Origin: Eggerthella timonensis
Lineage (GTDB): Bacteria; Actinomycetota; Coriobacteriia; Coriobacteriales; Eggerthellaceae
NCBI RefSeq assembly: GCF_900184265.1
Contig: NZ_FXXA01000002.1
Coordinates: 3,393,983-3,457,982, forward strand
Length of the DNA stretch: 64,000 bases
Direction of reading: 5' to 3'
In this document: in pieces, positions 54,478 through 63,190 of the stretch
Layout of the letters: each line of letters starts with the position of its first letter
Position numbering within the stretch: the first letter of the stretch is position 1
Translations under genes and position numbers: made by a program
The notes under the pieces: generated by a model
Seen by the model: only the letters and a program-made list of their open reading frames with translations
Told to the model about the DNA's origin: nothing
Database searches by the model: none

Positions 54478-55656
54478 CTACAGGATGCGGTAGCTGACCG
54501 TCCGCAGGCCCCAGTCGAGGCACGACGAGAAGCCGAACGCCTTCCACACGCCGGGCTGCAAGTCGAGCGACCGGCTGCCGCCGCCCATACCGCCCGTGTC
54601 GTTGATGGTGGCGAGCACGGTTTGGCCGTTGTAGGAGATTTCCACAGTGCGTCCGAAATACGAGCGGTAGTTCGGCCATGACATGGGGATAGCCACGCCC
54701 ATGGAGTAGTCGTCGCAGACGGCGCCCGTCGCGGTGGTGCCCGGATTGGGCGTGTAGGGATCGGTGGATCCGCCGTAGGCGGACGCGACGCCGGTGGACC
54801 AGCTGATGCCGGGATCGGGCGTCGGCTCGGGCGAAGGGTCGGGCGACGGCGCGGGATCCTTCGCCGGAGGAGTCGGGTTCGGATCGGGCTGGACCGGCGT
54901 ACCGGGATCGACCACATCCTCGCGACCAAGGGTGTTCGCGTTCTCGTCGATGACCGGCTCGGTTGCGCCATCGGCCGCAGCCAGCTCCTCGGCCTTCTGC
55001 TTGAGCGCTTCCAGACGCGCGGCCTGGTCGCTCTGCGCATTCGCCAGCTTGGAGTTCGCCTCGGACAGCACGCTTTCGGCTTCCGCTCGCTTCGCCTCCA
55101 GCTCTTCGAGCTTCTTCTCCTGCTCGTCCTTCTGGAAGTTCAGGCTGTCGATGAGCTGCTCGTACTGGGCCGAGCGCTCCTTCTGGGCTTCCACCTCGTC
55201 GGCGTGGAACTGCATGACCGAGCCGAGGTAGGTGAGGTTGCGTATGAGGTCGCTGAAGGTTTGCGCCTCGAGCACCATCGTCACGAGCGACTGAGACGAG
55301 CCGCCGTTGAGGTACTCGTACGCGGCCGTCTTGCCAAGCGCGGCGCGGCCCTCGATGACCGCCTGCTGGGCGTCCTTCGCCTGGGCCGTGATCTCGTCGA
55401 CGCGCGCCTGCAACTCGTCGACGTCCTGCTTGAGGGCGTCGTAGTCGTCCGCGATGTCCTCCATGCGCGATTCGGCGTCGTCGAGCGTGGCCTGCGCGTC
55501 GTCGACGGCCTTCTGCGCCTCCTCGGCCTCGTCGGCCCACGCACGGGAAACCGCCCCTCCGCCCAGCGGCCCGCCGCCCAAGCAGAGCGCAAGCGTCAGC
55601 AGAGCTGCGATCAGCGCGTTCGGTCGGGGAGCGTGCGAGCGTGCAACGGATCTCAT
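54478..55656 (-). CDS. secreted coiled-coil protein with C-terminal 3D/RlpA-like domain
   Basis: The 392-residue protein has a signal peptide (about 1-41) and a long coiled coil (about 42-230) like the CwlO/peptidoglycan-hydrolase N-terminal domain (ADEAEEAQKAVDDAQATLDDAESRMEDIADDY). A Pro/Asp-rich linker follows, then from about 285 a double-psi-barrel domain with SAYGGSTDPYTPNPGTTATGAVC, YNGQTVLATINDTGGMGGG and SLDLQPGVWKAFGF. That domain is 3D/RlpA-like and may cleave glycan strands. The ATG overlaps the upstream serine hydrolase stop as ATGA and has GAAGGAGG. The pair probably acts on the cell wall. Confidence 0.78.
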   Translation of the reverse strand: MRSVARSHAPRPNALIAALLTLALCLGGGPLGGGAVSRAWADEAEEAQKAVDDAQATLDDAESRMEDIADDYDALKQDVDELQARVDEITAQAKDAQQAVIEGRAALGKTAAYEYLNGGSSQSLVTMVLEAQTFSDLIRNLTYLGSVMQFHADEVEAQKERSAQYEQLIDSLNFQKDEQEKKLEELEAKRAEAESVLSEANSKLANAQSDQAARLEALKQKAEELAAADGATEPVIDENANTLGREDVVDPGTPVQPDPNPTPPAKDPAPSPDPSPEPTPDPGISWSTGVASAYGGSTDPYTPNPGTTATGAVCDDYSMGVAIPMSWPNYRSYFGRTVEISYNGQTVLATINDTGGMGGGSRSLDLQPGVWKAFGFSSCLDWGLRTVSYRIL

Positions 55657-56810
55657 GCTGCGCCTCCTTCGAACATCAGGCGATCGTGCATCGCGCCCAG
55701 CGCGGTTGCGAGGTCGACGATCAGATGCTCGTTATCGGTGTAGTATTCGTCGTCGTAATCGGCATCGGACATGATGACGAGAACGTAAGCGTCAGTATCG
55801 GCGATCACGAGGCCCGCGTCGTTGAGGGCGCCCATGTCGTACCAGGGCGTGTCTATTTCGTAGCCGGGCTTCGACAAAACGCGGTGCCGATCGCCCAGCG
55901 CCTCGCGCAAGAACGACCGATCCGTCTGCAACAAGGCGTCGGACAGCCATGCCGCGTTGCCCTCGCCTTCGGCCACATACGCACCGATGTTCAGCCACAT
56001 CTTCGCCAAGTCGCGCGGCGTGATGTAAGGATACCACTCGCCCTGCCAGGCAGAGGCGTCCACGTCGGCTGCGGCGCACCACGCCTCGAAATCGCCCTGA
56101 TCGAAGCGCTCGCGCAGCAGCCCGTAGCCGGTGTTGTCCGAGTGCACGATGGTGTTGCTCATGACCGTTTGCAGGTCGTAGCGATCGATGTTGTCGGAGG
56201 ACATGACGCCCGTGCCGTCGAGGATGATGTCCTCGACCACCTCCTCGTCGAAGGAAGCTTTCCCGCCGTCAACCATGTCCTGCGCGGCGAATGCCGCGAA
56301 GGGGGCCTTCACCGTGCTGGCCGAGAAAAACTGCTCGTCGGCGTTATAGCCAACGCCCTCGCTCGTGGCGAGGTCGTACATGACGAACCCCACGTCGAAG
56401 CCCGCATCGTGGAACGCGGCGATGGCCTGCTCCACCTCGGCGGCCTCGTCGGAGGCCAGCGTGCGCACGATGCCGGTGACCGAGCTGAACAGGTTGATGT
56501 CCTCGGTTCCGGACGCGGCGTCAAGCGCCGTGCGGGCGTCCTCGGCCACGGCGCGCGGGTCGGCTTTTGCCTGCGACCCCACCTCGGCGTCTGCGCTCGC
56601 ATTCGCGTCGCCGTCGGACTGCGCGGCAGCCTCGGGAAGCGCGGCGACCGCTTCGTCGGCGACGGCGATGGGGTCCTCGGCATGCACGGCGTTCGCGGCA
56701 ACGGTCCCCGCCCCGATGGCGAGCACCGCAGCAGCGCCCACGAGTACGCCCGCAACGAGGGCGGGCTGACGCTTCAGCCGATGCTTGATCGTTTTGAGAA
56801 CCTTCGACAC
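55653..56810 (-). CDS. membrane-anchored serine hydrolase, class A beta-lactamase-like
   Basis: The 385-residue protein starts at GTG 56810 behind GGAAAGG. A membrane anchor or signal lies at about 17-40, followed by a disordered Ala/Asp-rich region to about 100. The catalytic domain has STVK (165-168) and SDN (224-226). A KPG triplet (in SKPGYE) stands where KTG or KSG is normal. The fold is that of beta-lactamase2 proteins; the altered third motif and cell-wall neighbour suggest a D,D-peptidase or regulator rather than a drug-resistance enzyme. It is coupled to the 3D-domain gene by ATGA. Confidence 0.8.
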   Translation of the reverse strand: MSKVLKTIKHRLKRQPALVAGVLVGAAAVLAIGAGTVAANAVHAEDPIAVADEAVAALPEAAAQSDGDANASADAEVGSQAKADPRAVAEDARTALDAASGTEDINLFSSVTGIVRTLASDEAAEVEQAIAAFHDAGFDVGFVMYDLATSEGVGYNADEQFFSASTVKAPFAAFAAQDMVDGGKASFDEEVVEDIILDGTGVMSSDNIDRYDLQTVMSNTIVHSDNTGYGLLRERFDQGDFEAWCAAADVDASAWQGEWYPYITPRDLAKMWLNIGAYVAEGEGNAAWLSDALLQTDRSFLREALGDRHRVLSKPGYEIDTPWYDMGALNDAGLVIADTDAYVLVIMSDADYDDEYYTDNEHLIVDLATALGAMHDRLMFEGGAA

Positions 56811-56957
56811 AGCAGCCTTTCCGGCGAATCCGCTCCACTTCCTTGCGCCCGTACCGGGCCTTTCCGTCTGTGCAGTATTCCCCAATGCACGGAAGGAAAC
56901 AAGTACGCAACGGCCAAACAACATAGGAGCGCCACGGGCTTTCCGAGGCGGGGAAGG

Positions 56958-57518
56958 TTACTCGTCGAAGCGCAGCTCGAGCTGCTTGCGACGACTTTGG
57001 GCAGATTTGAAAGCAACCCAAAACCCGAGCAGGAAAAGCGGTATCCCCACCACGAGCGCGAACACGCTGCCGAACGCCACCGCGGGCCACATGATTTCCC
57101 CCGCGCCCAGCACTTGAAATTCCGCCAACACGCGCAGGCCCGTCGCCACCACGTCCACGGCGACGGTGAAGGCGATCGATGTGAGCGCGTAGTGGCCGAT
57201 GGGAAACCGCTCGACTTCGGCGAACCGGTTGTCGTCCCCGAACCCTTTGCGAACGAGAAGCACCATGCCGACGATCATCGTCAGCGCAAACCATCCGCAC
57301 AAGAACAGGTCGGCCGTCGTGAACTCCATGCGCCCTGTGCCGTTCGCCAGCACGTCGCGCATGCACATCGCCTGCTTGAGCGACCAATCGTAGTACAAAT
57401 ACACGAGCACGCCGAACGAGAGCATGACGAAGCCGAGCTTGTACACGCGGTTGCTTTCCGTCTCAACGCGCTCGTCCTTCGGGCCGGCGCACGCTCTCCA
57501 CTGCTGGGCAAATTTCAC
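56958..57518 (-). CDS. four-helix membrane protein (DUF6773-like), copy 1
   Basis: The 186-residue protein starts at GTG 57518 (AAGGTG upstream). A short polar start with KDERVETESNRVYKLGF is followed by four membrane helices and a basic/acidic tail (RRKQLELRFDE). It is clearly related to the next gene upstream, which shares the ESNRIYKTGF motif and helix pattern. The family resembles DUF6773, often next to XRE regulators. The function is not known. Confidence 0.65.
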   Translation of the reverse strand: MKFAQQWRACAGPKDERVETESNRVYKLGFVMLSFGVLVYLYYDWSLKQAMCMRDVLANGTGRMEFTTADLFLCGWFALTMIVGMVLLVRKGFGDDNRFAEVERFPIGHYALTSIAFTVAVDVVATGLRVLAEFQVLGAGEIMWPAVAFGSVFALVVGIPLFLLGFWVAFKSAQSRRKQLELRFDE

Positions 57519-57554
57519 AATCTCGCACCTTCTTCTCAGTTCATCGGGGATTCG

Positions 57555-58109
57555 CTACTCGTCGTCGAGGTCTGCTTCGAGGCGCTTGCGGCGGCGTTTC
57601 GCGACGGCGTACGAGGCCGCGGAGCATGCGAGCACCGCGACGAACACCTCCATGGCGAACACGCACGCGATGACGACGTCATCGAGCCAGTTCACGCCTT
57701 CGAGGCCCATGAGCTCGAACTCGGCGAGCGCGCGCATGAGCGTGGCGAGGACGAGAACGACCGCCGCCGAGCCCAACGAGGCGCTGAGACAGCGCTCGAC
57801 GGGAAACAGCCCCTGTTCGTCGAGGTCGTCGAAAGCGAGGATTCCCTTGCGAGCCAACATGAGCCCCACGATGGCGAACACGAGCAGGAACCAGGAATTC
57901 AGGAACGGGCTGACCTCGGTTTCGAATCCCGGAGTCAGATCGTTCACGAACGCCACCTGCGAAAGCATGAAGCTGTGCCACACATACAGCCCGTAGCCGA
58001 CGACGAACAACCAGAAACCCGTCTTGTAGATGCGGTTCGACTCGGCGACGATGCGCTCGTCGACCTCCTTGCGCGGGCCGAAGAACCGCGCGCGCAGACG
58101 CGCCCGCAT
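57555..58109 (-). CDS. four-helix membrane protein (DUF6773-like), copy 2
   Basis: The 184-residue paralogue of the preceding entry has FFGPRKEVDERIVAESNRIYKTGF, four helices and the tail RRRKRLEADLDDE. The ATG at 58109 lies 2 nt after the stop of the XRE gene and uses its 3' GAAGG as ribosome-binding site; GTG 58115 is possible. The two copies and the regulator form one operon, xre - copy 2 - copy 1. Tandem duplication is likely. Confidence 0.68.
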   Translation of the reverse strand: MRARLRARFFGPRKEVDERIVAESNRIYKTGFWLFVVGYGLYVWHSFMLSQVAFVNDLTPGFETEVSPFLNSWFLLVFAIVGLMLARKGILAFDDLDEQGLFPVERCLSASLGSAAVVLVLATLMRALAEFELMGLEGVNWLDDVVIACVFAMEVFVAVLACSAASYAVAKRRRKRLEADLDDE

Positions 58110-58111
58110 CG

Positions 58112-58411
58112 TCACGCGCCTTCTTCCCAGAACAGGTCGTCGAGCGTGCATCCCAGCGCTTTGCAGATGGCGATGCACAGCTTGAGCGACGGGTTGTAAC
58201 CGCCGGCCTCGATGAGGCCGATGGTTTGGCGCGTGGCCCCCACCGCCGCGGCCAGGTCGGCCTGGGACAGGTCGGACGCAACCCGGGCGGCTTTCATGCG
58301 CAGGTTCTTGCCCGTCGCGCCGGATGCCGGCGGCACGGCAGACGCCGCGCGCGGTGCGGTGCCGGCCATGCGCCCGATGTTGCCGGGTGCCGCCCACGAT
58401 GCTGCGTTCAT
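58112..58411 (-). CDS. XRE-family transcriptional regulator
   Basis: The 99-residue protein has an unusual 35-residue Ala/Gly-rich start and then the short XRE domain LRMKAARVASDLSQADLAAAVGATRQTIGLIEAGGYNPSLKLCIAICKALGCTLDDLFW. This is the minimal type found with DUF6773-like membrane genes. ATG 58411 has AAAGGAGG. It probably controls its own operon. Confidence 0.9.
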   Translation of the reverse strand: MNAASWAAPGNIGRMAGTAPRAASAVPPASGATGKNLRMKAARVASDLSQADLAAAVGATRQTIGLIEAGGYNPSLKLCIAICKALGCTLDDLFWEEGA

Positions 58412-58836
58412 CTCGACCCTCCTTTCCGCGAGTTCGTATGCCTTTTCACCAACTATACGGTTCGTCTGCCATAATGTCAAATATATATTGCATTTCGTAC
58501 GATCGACGCGGCTTTGCAGATGCAGCTCGCGGACAACCCGTCGCGGATGGCTCGCCGGACTCGCAAAATCACCGCTGTGAAGCTCAACGCCCCGAAGATC
58601 GCCATCGAAGCATCATGCGACCTGGGCAAACATCTGCAGAATGCACGACGGTTGCGGTCAGATGCGCGACGAGGGCCCTTGCAGAGGCCGGAATCGCTTC
58701 ACAGCGGTTGATTCTGTGACTCGGAGCGCCTTCCGCACGCCTTGCTCGTCGCCGCCGAAAGACGGCGCGAACGCGCTCGTGGTAGGATGTGGCTGCGCAA
58801 CCGAATCCGCCCCGCCCTCGCACGAAAGGATCGATG
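58412..58836. other. intergenic region between xre and GNAT genes with inverted repeat
   Basis: The 425 bp contain an AT-rich xre promoter region near 58470-58500 and an inverted repeat at 58567-58713. No gene is supported. Confidence 0.6.
58567..58713. repeat. 17-bp inverted repeat bracketing about 110 bp, MITE-like
   Basis: AATCACCGCTGTGAAGC (58567-58583) recurs inverted, with one extra base, as GCTTCACAGCGGTTGATT (58696-58713). A smaller dyad CATCTG/CAGATG lies inside. The size of about 150 bp and terminal inverted repeats resemble a miniature element. Target-site duplication was not evident. Confidence 0.45.
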
Positions 58837-59481
58837 ATGGCCCTCCCCCCACGCGCCTCCTGCGCAGATGGCGCGACCGTTCGACTCGCCACTCGCGACG
58901 ACGCGGAAGGCATGCGCGCGGTGTACGCGCCGTACGTCGAGACGCCCGTCACCTTCGACGTCGCCGTGCCCGCCCCCGACGAGTTCGCCGCGCGCATGTC
59001 CGACGTGATGCCCGCGTACCCCTGCCTCGTCCTCGAGCGCGACGGGCGCATCGTCGGGTTCGCGTACGCCCACGCCCAAGCCGAGCGCGCGGCGTACCGC
59101 TGGAACGCGGAGCTTTCGGTGTACCTGGAGCAGGGCGCGACCGGCGGCGGCTGGGGACGAACGCTGTACGACGCGCTGCTGGAACTGGTTCGCAAGCAGG
59201 GCATCCTGAGCGCATACGGCCTGGTGACCGTACCGAACGAAGCGAGCGAGCGCCTGCACGAAGCCCTGGGGTTCGAGCGCTTGTGGGTGCAGCCGCACGC
59301 CGGCTGGAAGGACGGCTCGTGGCGCGACGTGGCGTGGTACGTGAAAGAGCTCGCGCCTTTCGACGGCCTCCCGCGCGACCCGATCCCGTTCGACGAGTGC
59401 GCCCGTCTGCACGCGGAGTTCGTGCAGCAGGTCCTAGCCGGGGCGAACGCGGCAGTCGCCGCGCCGGGCCCGAGCGCGTAA
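58837..59481 (+). CDS. GNAT N-acetyltransferase, phosphinothricin-acetyltransferase-like
   Basis: The 214-residue enzyme starts VRLATRDDAEGMRAVYAPYVETPVTFDVAVP, the usual pattern of Pat/Bar-like acetyltransferases. It has SVYLEQGATGGGWGRTLYDALL in place of the standard acetyl-CoA loop RGxGxG (here GGGWGR), and LHEALGFER. A C-terminal extension of about 40 residues is unusual. Likely substrates are amino-acid-like amines. The second of two adjacent ATGs (58837) has better spacing to AAAGGA. The WYL regulator follows after 9 bp. Confidence 0.82.
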   Translation: MALPPRASCADGATVRLATRDDAEGMRAVYAPYVETPVTFDVAVPAPDEFAARMSDVMPAYPCLVLERDGRIVGFAYAHAQAERAAYRWNAELSVYLEQGATGGGWGRTLYDALLELVRKQGILSAYGLVTVPNEASERLHEALGFERLWVQPHAGWKDGSWRDVAWYVKELAPFDGLPRDPIPFDECARLHAEFVQQVLAGANAAVAAPGPSA

Positions 59482-59490
59482 GGACCCACC

Positions 59491-60399
59491 ATGCAGCCCC
59501 AGCGCCTGTTCGAGATCGTCTACCTGCTGATGGACCGCGGCACCTCCACCACGGCCGAGCTGGCAGGCAAGCTGGAGGTGTCCGAGCGCACGGTACGCCG
59601 CGACGTTGACGCGCTGTCGGCGGCGGGCGTGCCGGTGTACATGACGCGCGGCAAGGGCGGCGGCGTGCACCTCATGGACGGCTACGTGCTTGATCGTTCA
59701 GTGCTCAGCGAGCGCGAGCAGAGCGACATCATGGCGGCGCTCTCGGCGCTCAACCGCACCGGCGCGGCAGACGAGGCGAGCGACGAAACGGCCGCGCGCC
59801 TCGGACGGTTGTTCCAACGCGAGAACGTCGACTGGCTCGACATGGACTTCTCGTTTTGGGGCGCGCCGCCGAACTACCGGGCCGCGTTCGACGCCATCCG
59901 CAGCGCCACCATCGGCCGACACCCGCTGTCGTTCGCATACTTCGACGCCGCGGGCAACCGCACCGAGCGCACGGTGGAGCCCGCGCAGCTCGTGTTCAAG
60001 GAATCGTCGTGGTACCTGCGCGCCTGGTGCCGCGAGCGCGAGGCATGGCGCACGTTCAAGCTGTTCCGCATCGATTGGGAGACGATCGACGTCGCGCCCG
60101 ACACGTTCGAAGCGCGCCCGATGCCCGCGTTCGACGAGGGCGGCCACATGAGGGGCAACGATCGGCTGGTCATGCGCTTCTCCTCCGAAGCGGAAGCACG
60201 GGTGCGCGAGGAGTTCGCGCCGGAGACGATCGAGCGCGAGGCAGACGGCAGCTGGCTGGTGACGCTCGTCTGCGACATCAACGAACGCACGCGCTACTAC
60301 CTGCTGTCGTTCGGCGAGCTGCTCGAAGTGCTCGAACCCGCCGATGTGCGCGCCTGGCTGCGCGAGCAGGCGCAAGCTGTTGCGCGGCGCTACGCCTAG
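59491..60399 (+). CDS. YafY-type regulator with HTH and WYL domains
   Basis: The 302-residue protein has a DeoR-like HTH_11 N-terminus (RLFEIVYLLMDRGTSTTAELAGKLEVSERTVRRDVDALSAAGVPVYMTRGKGGGVHL). A WYL domain follows (about 135-215: PLSFAYFD, ELVF-like QLVFKESSWYLRAWCRERE, FKLFRI). It probably senses a ligand through WYL and controls the linked acetyltransferase. It ends 4 bp inside the convergent hipA gene. Confidence 0.92.
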   Translation: MQPQRLFEIVYLLMDRGTSTTAELAGKLEVSERTVRRDVDALSAAGVPVYMTRGKGGGVHLMDGYVLDRSVLSEREQSDIMAALSALNRTGAADEASDETAARLGRLFQRENVDWLDMDFSFWGAPPNYRAAFDAIRSATIGRHPLSFAYFDAAGNRTERTVEPAQLVFKESSWYLRAWCREREAWRTFKLFRIDWETIDVAPDTFEARPMPAFDEGGHMRGNDRLVMRFSSEAEARVREEFAPETIEREADGSWLVTLVCDINERTRYYLLSFGELLEVLEPADVRAWLREQAQAVARRYA

Positions 60400-61679
60400 C
60401 GAACCGCCCGCAAGGCGGCGGCGCGAGCTCGCGCACCCGGCGCATGCTTGCTTCCCGCCTGGGGAAACGACGCGGATGCGGCTTCGATGCCGTGCTCGAG
60501 ATCGTCTAGCACGGCATCGAGCTCGCGTTCGGCGACGCGAGCCGAAAGCCCCCAGCTTCCCGCTTCCGCAACCACCTGATCGCGCCCGACCCTGTCGGCC
60601 CGAATGCGCCCGTCGATGCGCATGCCCAGCGTGAGCACGTGCGGCGTGATCTCGCGAGCGGGCACCACATCGTACAGCGGGCTGAGCGACACGTTTCCGA
60701 ACGCATCGTGCACAAGCGAGTAATTCTTCGCATGGGCGTCCGTATTCCCCAGGACGAGATTGGCGACCATCTGGCGCAAGAGGATCAGCATTTGCGCGTA
60801 CGGCTCCAACGCGTGCGCTGCCAGCAGCGCGGCGATTCCCCGAAACGTCGGGTCGCTTTTCTGGGGAGACCGCTCTGCCGCATACTTCTGCTCGGGCCCC
60901 AAACCCAGCGCCTGAGCGCCGTCCTCCTGATGCACGCGAACGATCTTCCCGTCAACCCGCGTCCGATCGTATCGCCGAACCAGCAGGACGGGGGTTCCGT
61001 CGCTCGTCTCGTACAGCGCCGATCGGGCCGTAGCCGTCGCGTAGCCGGCGGCGCGCATCGCCCACGCCTCTCCCTCGCACAAACCGGCTAGGCGCCCGTG
61101 CGGCTGCGGCTTGAGGATATGGGTCGTCGGAGCACCGTAAAGGGGAAGGCCTACGTCAAGATGACGAACGCGACCGTCGTCGACTTCGATGTCGCTCAAC
61201 GCGACGACGCAGAGCTTTTCCTGATACCCCCCTAAAGAGACGCGCATGGTCGACGCGCTGTCGAACGGATGGGTCGGCAACGCCGCCAACCGTTGCGCGA
61301 GCTCGCTTTCGCCGAGCCGCACGAACCCGGCCACGTCGCAGGATCCGATGCTGCCGTCAGACGGAACGACGCGCACCGCGCCGGCGCACTCCCAGCCGAC
61401 CTCGCGTAGAAGATCGAGATACGATTCCGAGCGCACGCCGAAAAAGCGGCGAAGCTCATTGAGCCTGGCATCCTCGGGAAGGAGACCGGCGAACCACCTC
61501 CGCGTCGTCTCGCGATCGAACGGCTCCTCCCGAACAGGCAACGCGGTAGACAGGTGCGCGCCGCCCGCATGGGCAGCGACGTACGGCGCATCGAAGGAGA
61601 AACGCGCACCGTCCCTCGCCGGCGTCAATCGGCCGATCAGGCTGCCATGCAGATACACCAGCAGGTCACAGGCGGGCAT
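60396..61679 (-). CDS. hipA: HipA-type serine/threonine kinase toxin
   Basis: The 427-residue protein has the HipA layout: N-terminal DLLVYLHGSLIGRLT and FAGLLPEDARLNELRRFFGV, the Gly-rich loop RVSLGGYQEKLCV, and the catalytic NLVLGNTDAHAKNYSL with LSPLYDVVPARE. HipA kinases phosphorylate glutamyl-tRNA synthetase and trigger growth arrest. ATG 61679 matches the family start; in-frame ATGs at 61691 and 61706 are possible. It overlaps hipB and is counteracted by it. Activity cannot be judged, but all key residues seem intact. Confidence 0.9.
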   Translation of the reverse strand: MPACDLLVYLHGSLIGRLTPARDGARFSFDAPYVAAHAGGAHLSTALPVREEPFDRETTRRWFAGLLPEDARLNELRRFFGVRSESYLDLLREVGWECAGAVRVVPSDGSIGSCDVAGFVRLGESELAQRLAALPTHPFDSASTMRVSLGGYQEKLCVVALSDIEVDDGRVRHLDVGLPLYGAPTTHILKPQPHGRLAGLCEGEAWAMRAAGYATATARSALYETSDGTPVLLVRRYDRTRVDGKIVRVHQEDGAQALGLGPEQKYAAERSPQKSDPTFRGIAALLAAHALEPYAQMLILLRQMVANLVLGNTDAHAKNYSLVHDAFGNVSLSPLYDVVPAREITPHVLTLGMRIDGRIRADRVGRDQVVAEAGSWGLSARVAERELDAVLDDLEHGIEAASASFPQAGSKHAPGARARAAALRAVR

Positions 61680-61950
61680 GGCCCTCACCATCCCGCTCGT
61701 CGCCATCGGGCGATACCGACACCGACACCTGCGCAGCTTTAGGAACCGCCACGAGATTCAAGCCCAGAAAGCTGACCGCTTTCAACAGCGTAGCCGATGA
61801 GACGGGCTTGCCGTTTTCGAGTGCCGAGAGCGTCGCATGTGAGACGCCGATCATCTCGGCGTAGTCGTCTTGGCTGATGCCCCGCTCTTTTCTGCGCCGT
61901 CTCAAGAACTCGCCAAGCTGTGCGAGCGTGTATACCGTGCTCCACTCCAT
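61666..61950 (-). CDS. hipB: HipB-type antitoxin / XRE repressor
   Basis: The 94-residue protein has the XRE helix-turn-helix LGEFLRRRRKERGISQDDYAEMIGVSHATLSALENGKPVSSATLLKAVSFLGLNLVAV and a short polar tail. It would bind HipA and repress the operon. ATG 61950 follows GAAGGA. Its stop lies inside the hipA start region, so translation is coupled. Confidence 0.92.
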   Translation of the reverse strand: MEWSTVYTLAQLGEFLRRRRKERGISQDDYAEMIGVSHATLSALENGKPVSSATLLKAVSFLGLNLVAVPKAAQVSVSVSPDGDERDGEGHARL

Positions 61951-61961
61951 AGGGTTCCTTC

Positions 61962-62016
61962 TATCAAGATTATTTGATATTCTCTGTATTCTAGCATATA
62001 TCAAGAATAGTTGATA
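61962..62016. promoter_or_regulatory. tandem HipB operators
   Basis: Two 18-bp dyads of the form TATCAA-6 nt-TTGATA lie at 61962-61979 and 61999-62016, 37 bp apart centre to centre. They bracket an extended -10-like TGCTAGAAT on the minus strand. The TATC/GATA half-sites resemble known HipB operators. This fits autorepression by looping or cooperative binding. Confidence 0.8.
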
Positions 62017-62120
62017 TTGGAAATAGAACACGTTTTCTCGCATAACCGGACATGCCCTGTCCGGTTATGTTCGGTATCGTGACCCTTGTCAACATTCACC
62101 GCTTCGAAAGGATCCGAACC

Positions 62121-62588
62121 ATGAACTACGAAATCGTCGAGCTTCCCGCGCGCACGGTCGTCGGCCCCACCATCCGCACGTCCAACAACTCTCCCGAGGA
62201 GATCGGCGCCATCGGCCAGCTTTGGGGGCGCTTCATGGGCGAGGGCATGGACCGCACCATCCCCGAGACGCGCGTCGAGCCCTACGGCTGCTTCGGGCTG
62301 TACTACGACTACGACATGGGTGACATGAGCTACACGATGCTCGTGGGCTGCGAGACGCCCGCCGCCACGCCCGAGGGCATGGAAGCCCGGACCATCGCCG
62401 CCGGACGCTACGCGAAGATCGCCATCCGCGGCGGCGACTGCGTGGCGAGCGTCGGCAAGGCTTGGGAGGAGATCTGGGCCGACGAGGAGCTGAGCGCCCA
62501 GCGCGCGTTCACCGTGGACTTCGAGGCGTACCTGCCCGGCGACGACATGGCCTGCGCCGACATCGACGTGTACGTGGCCCTGCGCTAA
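62121..62588 (+). CDS. GyrI-like / AraC effector-binding-domain protein, short
   Basis: The 155-residue protein looks like a stand-alone GyrI-like small-molecule binding domain: MNYEIVELPARTVVGPTIRTSNN, a middle FGLYYDYD and TMLVGCETP, and the end DFEAYLPGDDMACADIDVYVALR. Family members bind drugs, porphyrins or DNA gyrase inhibitors. GAAAGGA precedes ATG 62121. It precedes an XRE/zinc-ribbon gene and a second GyrI-like gene, all in one direction. Confidence 0.8.
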   Translation: MNYEIVELPARTVVGPTIRTSNNSPEEIGAIGQLWGRFMGEGMDRTIPETRVEPYGCFGLYYDYDMGDMSYTMLVGCETPAATPEGMEARTIAAGRYAKIAIRGGDCVASVGKAWEEIWADEELSAQRAFTVDFEAYLPGDDMACADIDVYVALR

Positions 62589-62699
62589 CGCCTGCAATGG
62601 CCGCGCGGCCCCGTCGGGCAACCGGCTGTTGCTTGACGGGGCCGCATGCGCCGTGGTTCCATGAAACCCGAGTATCGACACCGGAAGAAGGAGCCTTTC

Positions 62700-63164
62700 A
62701 TGGCGATCAAGGACACGCTCATCGAGCTCAGGGAGTACCACGGCCTCACGCAAACCGAGATGGCCGAGCGCCTGTTCGTCACGAGGCAAGCCGTGTCGCG
62801 CTGGGAATGCGGCGACACGCAACCGAGCATCGACGTGCTCAAGCTGATCGCCACCACGTTCAACGTGCCCGTCGAGAAGCTGCTCGACATGCCCCTGCAA
62901 GCCGTATGCCAAAGCTGCGGCATGCCTCTCTCGGACGCGAGCCTGCTGGGCACGGAAGCGGACGGCTCCCCCAGCGAGCATCATTGCAAGTGGTGCTACA
63001 AGGACGGCTCTTACCTGGGCGAATGCACCATGGAAGACATGGTGGACATCTGCGTGTCCAACATGACCGGACCGGAGGCGCCCTTCACCGAGGACGAGGC
63101 GCGCGCCTACATGGAATCGCTGCTGCCAACGCTCGAACGCTGGAAGGGCGCCGCGAACAACTGA
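62700..63164 (+). CDS. XRE regulator with C-terminal zinc ribbon
   Basis: The 154-residue protein has an N-terminal XRE domain (IELREYHGLTQTEMAERLFVTRQAVSRWECGDTQPSIDVLKLIATTFNVPVEKLL). A four-cysteine ribbon follows, CQSCGMPL ... CKWCYKDG, of the Zn_ribbon_2 type. AGAAGGAG precedes ATG 62700. It probably regulates the flanking GyrI-like genes. The zinc ribbon could bind a ligand or stabilise dimers. Confidence 0.9.
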   Translation: MAIKDTLIELREYHGLTQTEMAERLFVTRQAVSRWECGDTQPSIDVLKLIATTFNVPVEKLLDMPLQAVCQSCGMPLSDASLLGTEADGSPSEHHCKWCYKDGSYLGECTMEDMVDICVSNMTGPEAPFTEDEARAYMESLLPTLERWKGAANN

Positions 63165-63190
63165 CATCCCTACGACCGACGGAGGATCTC

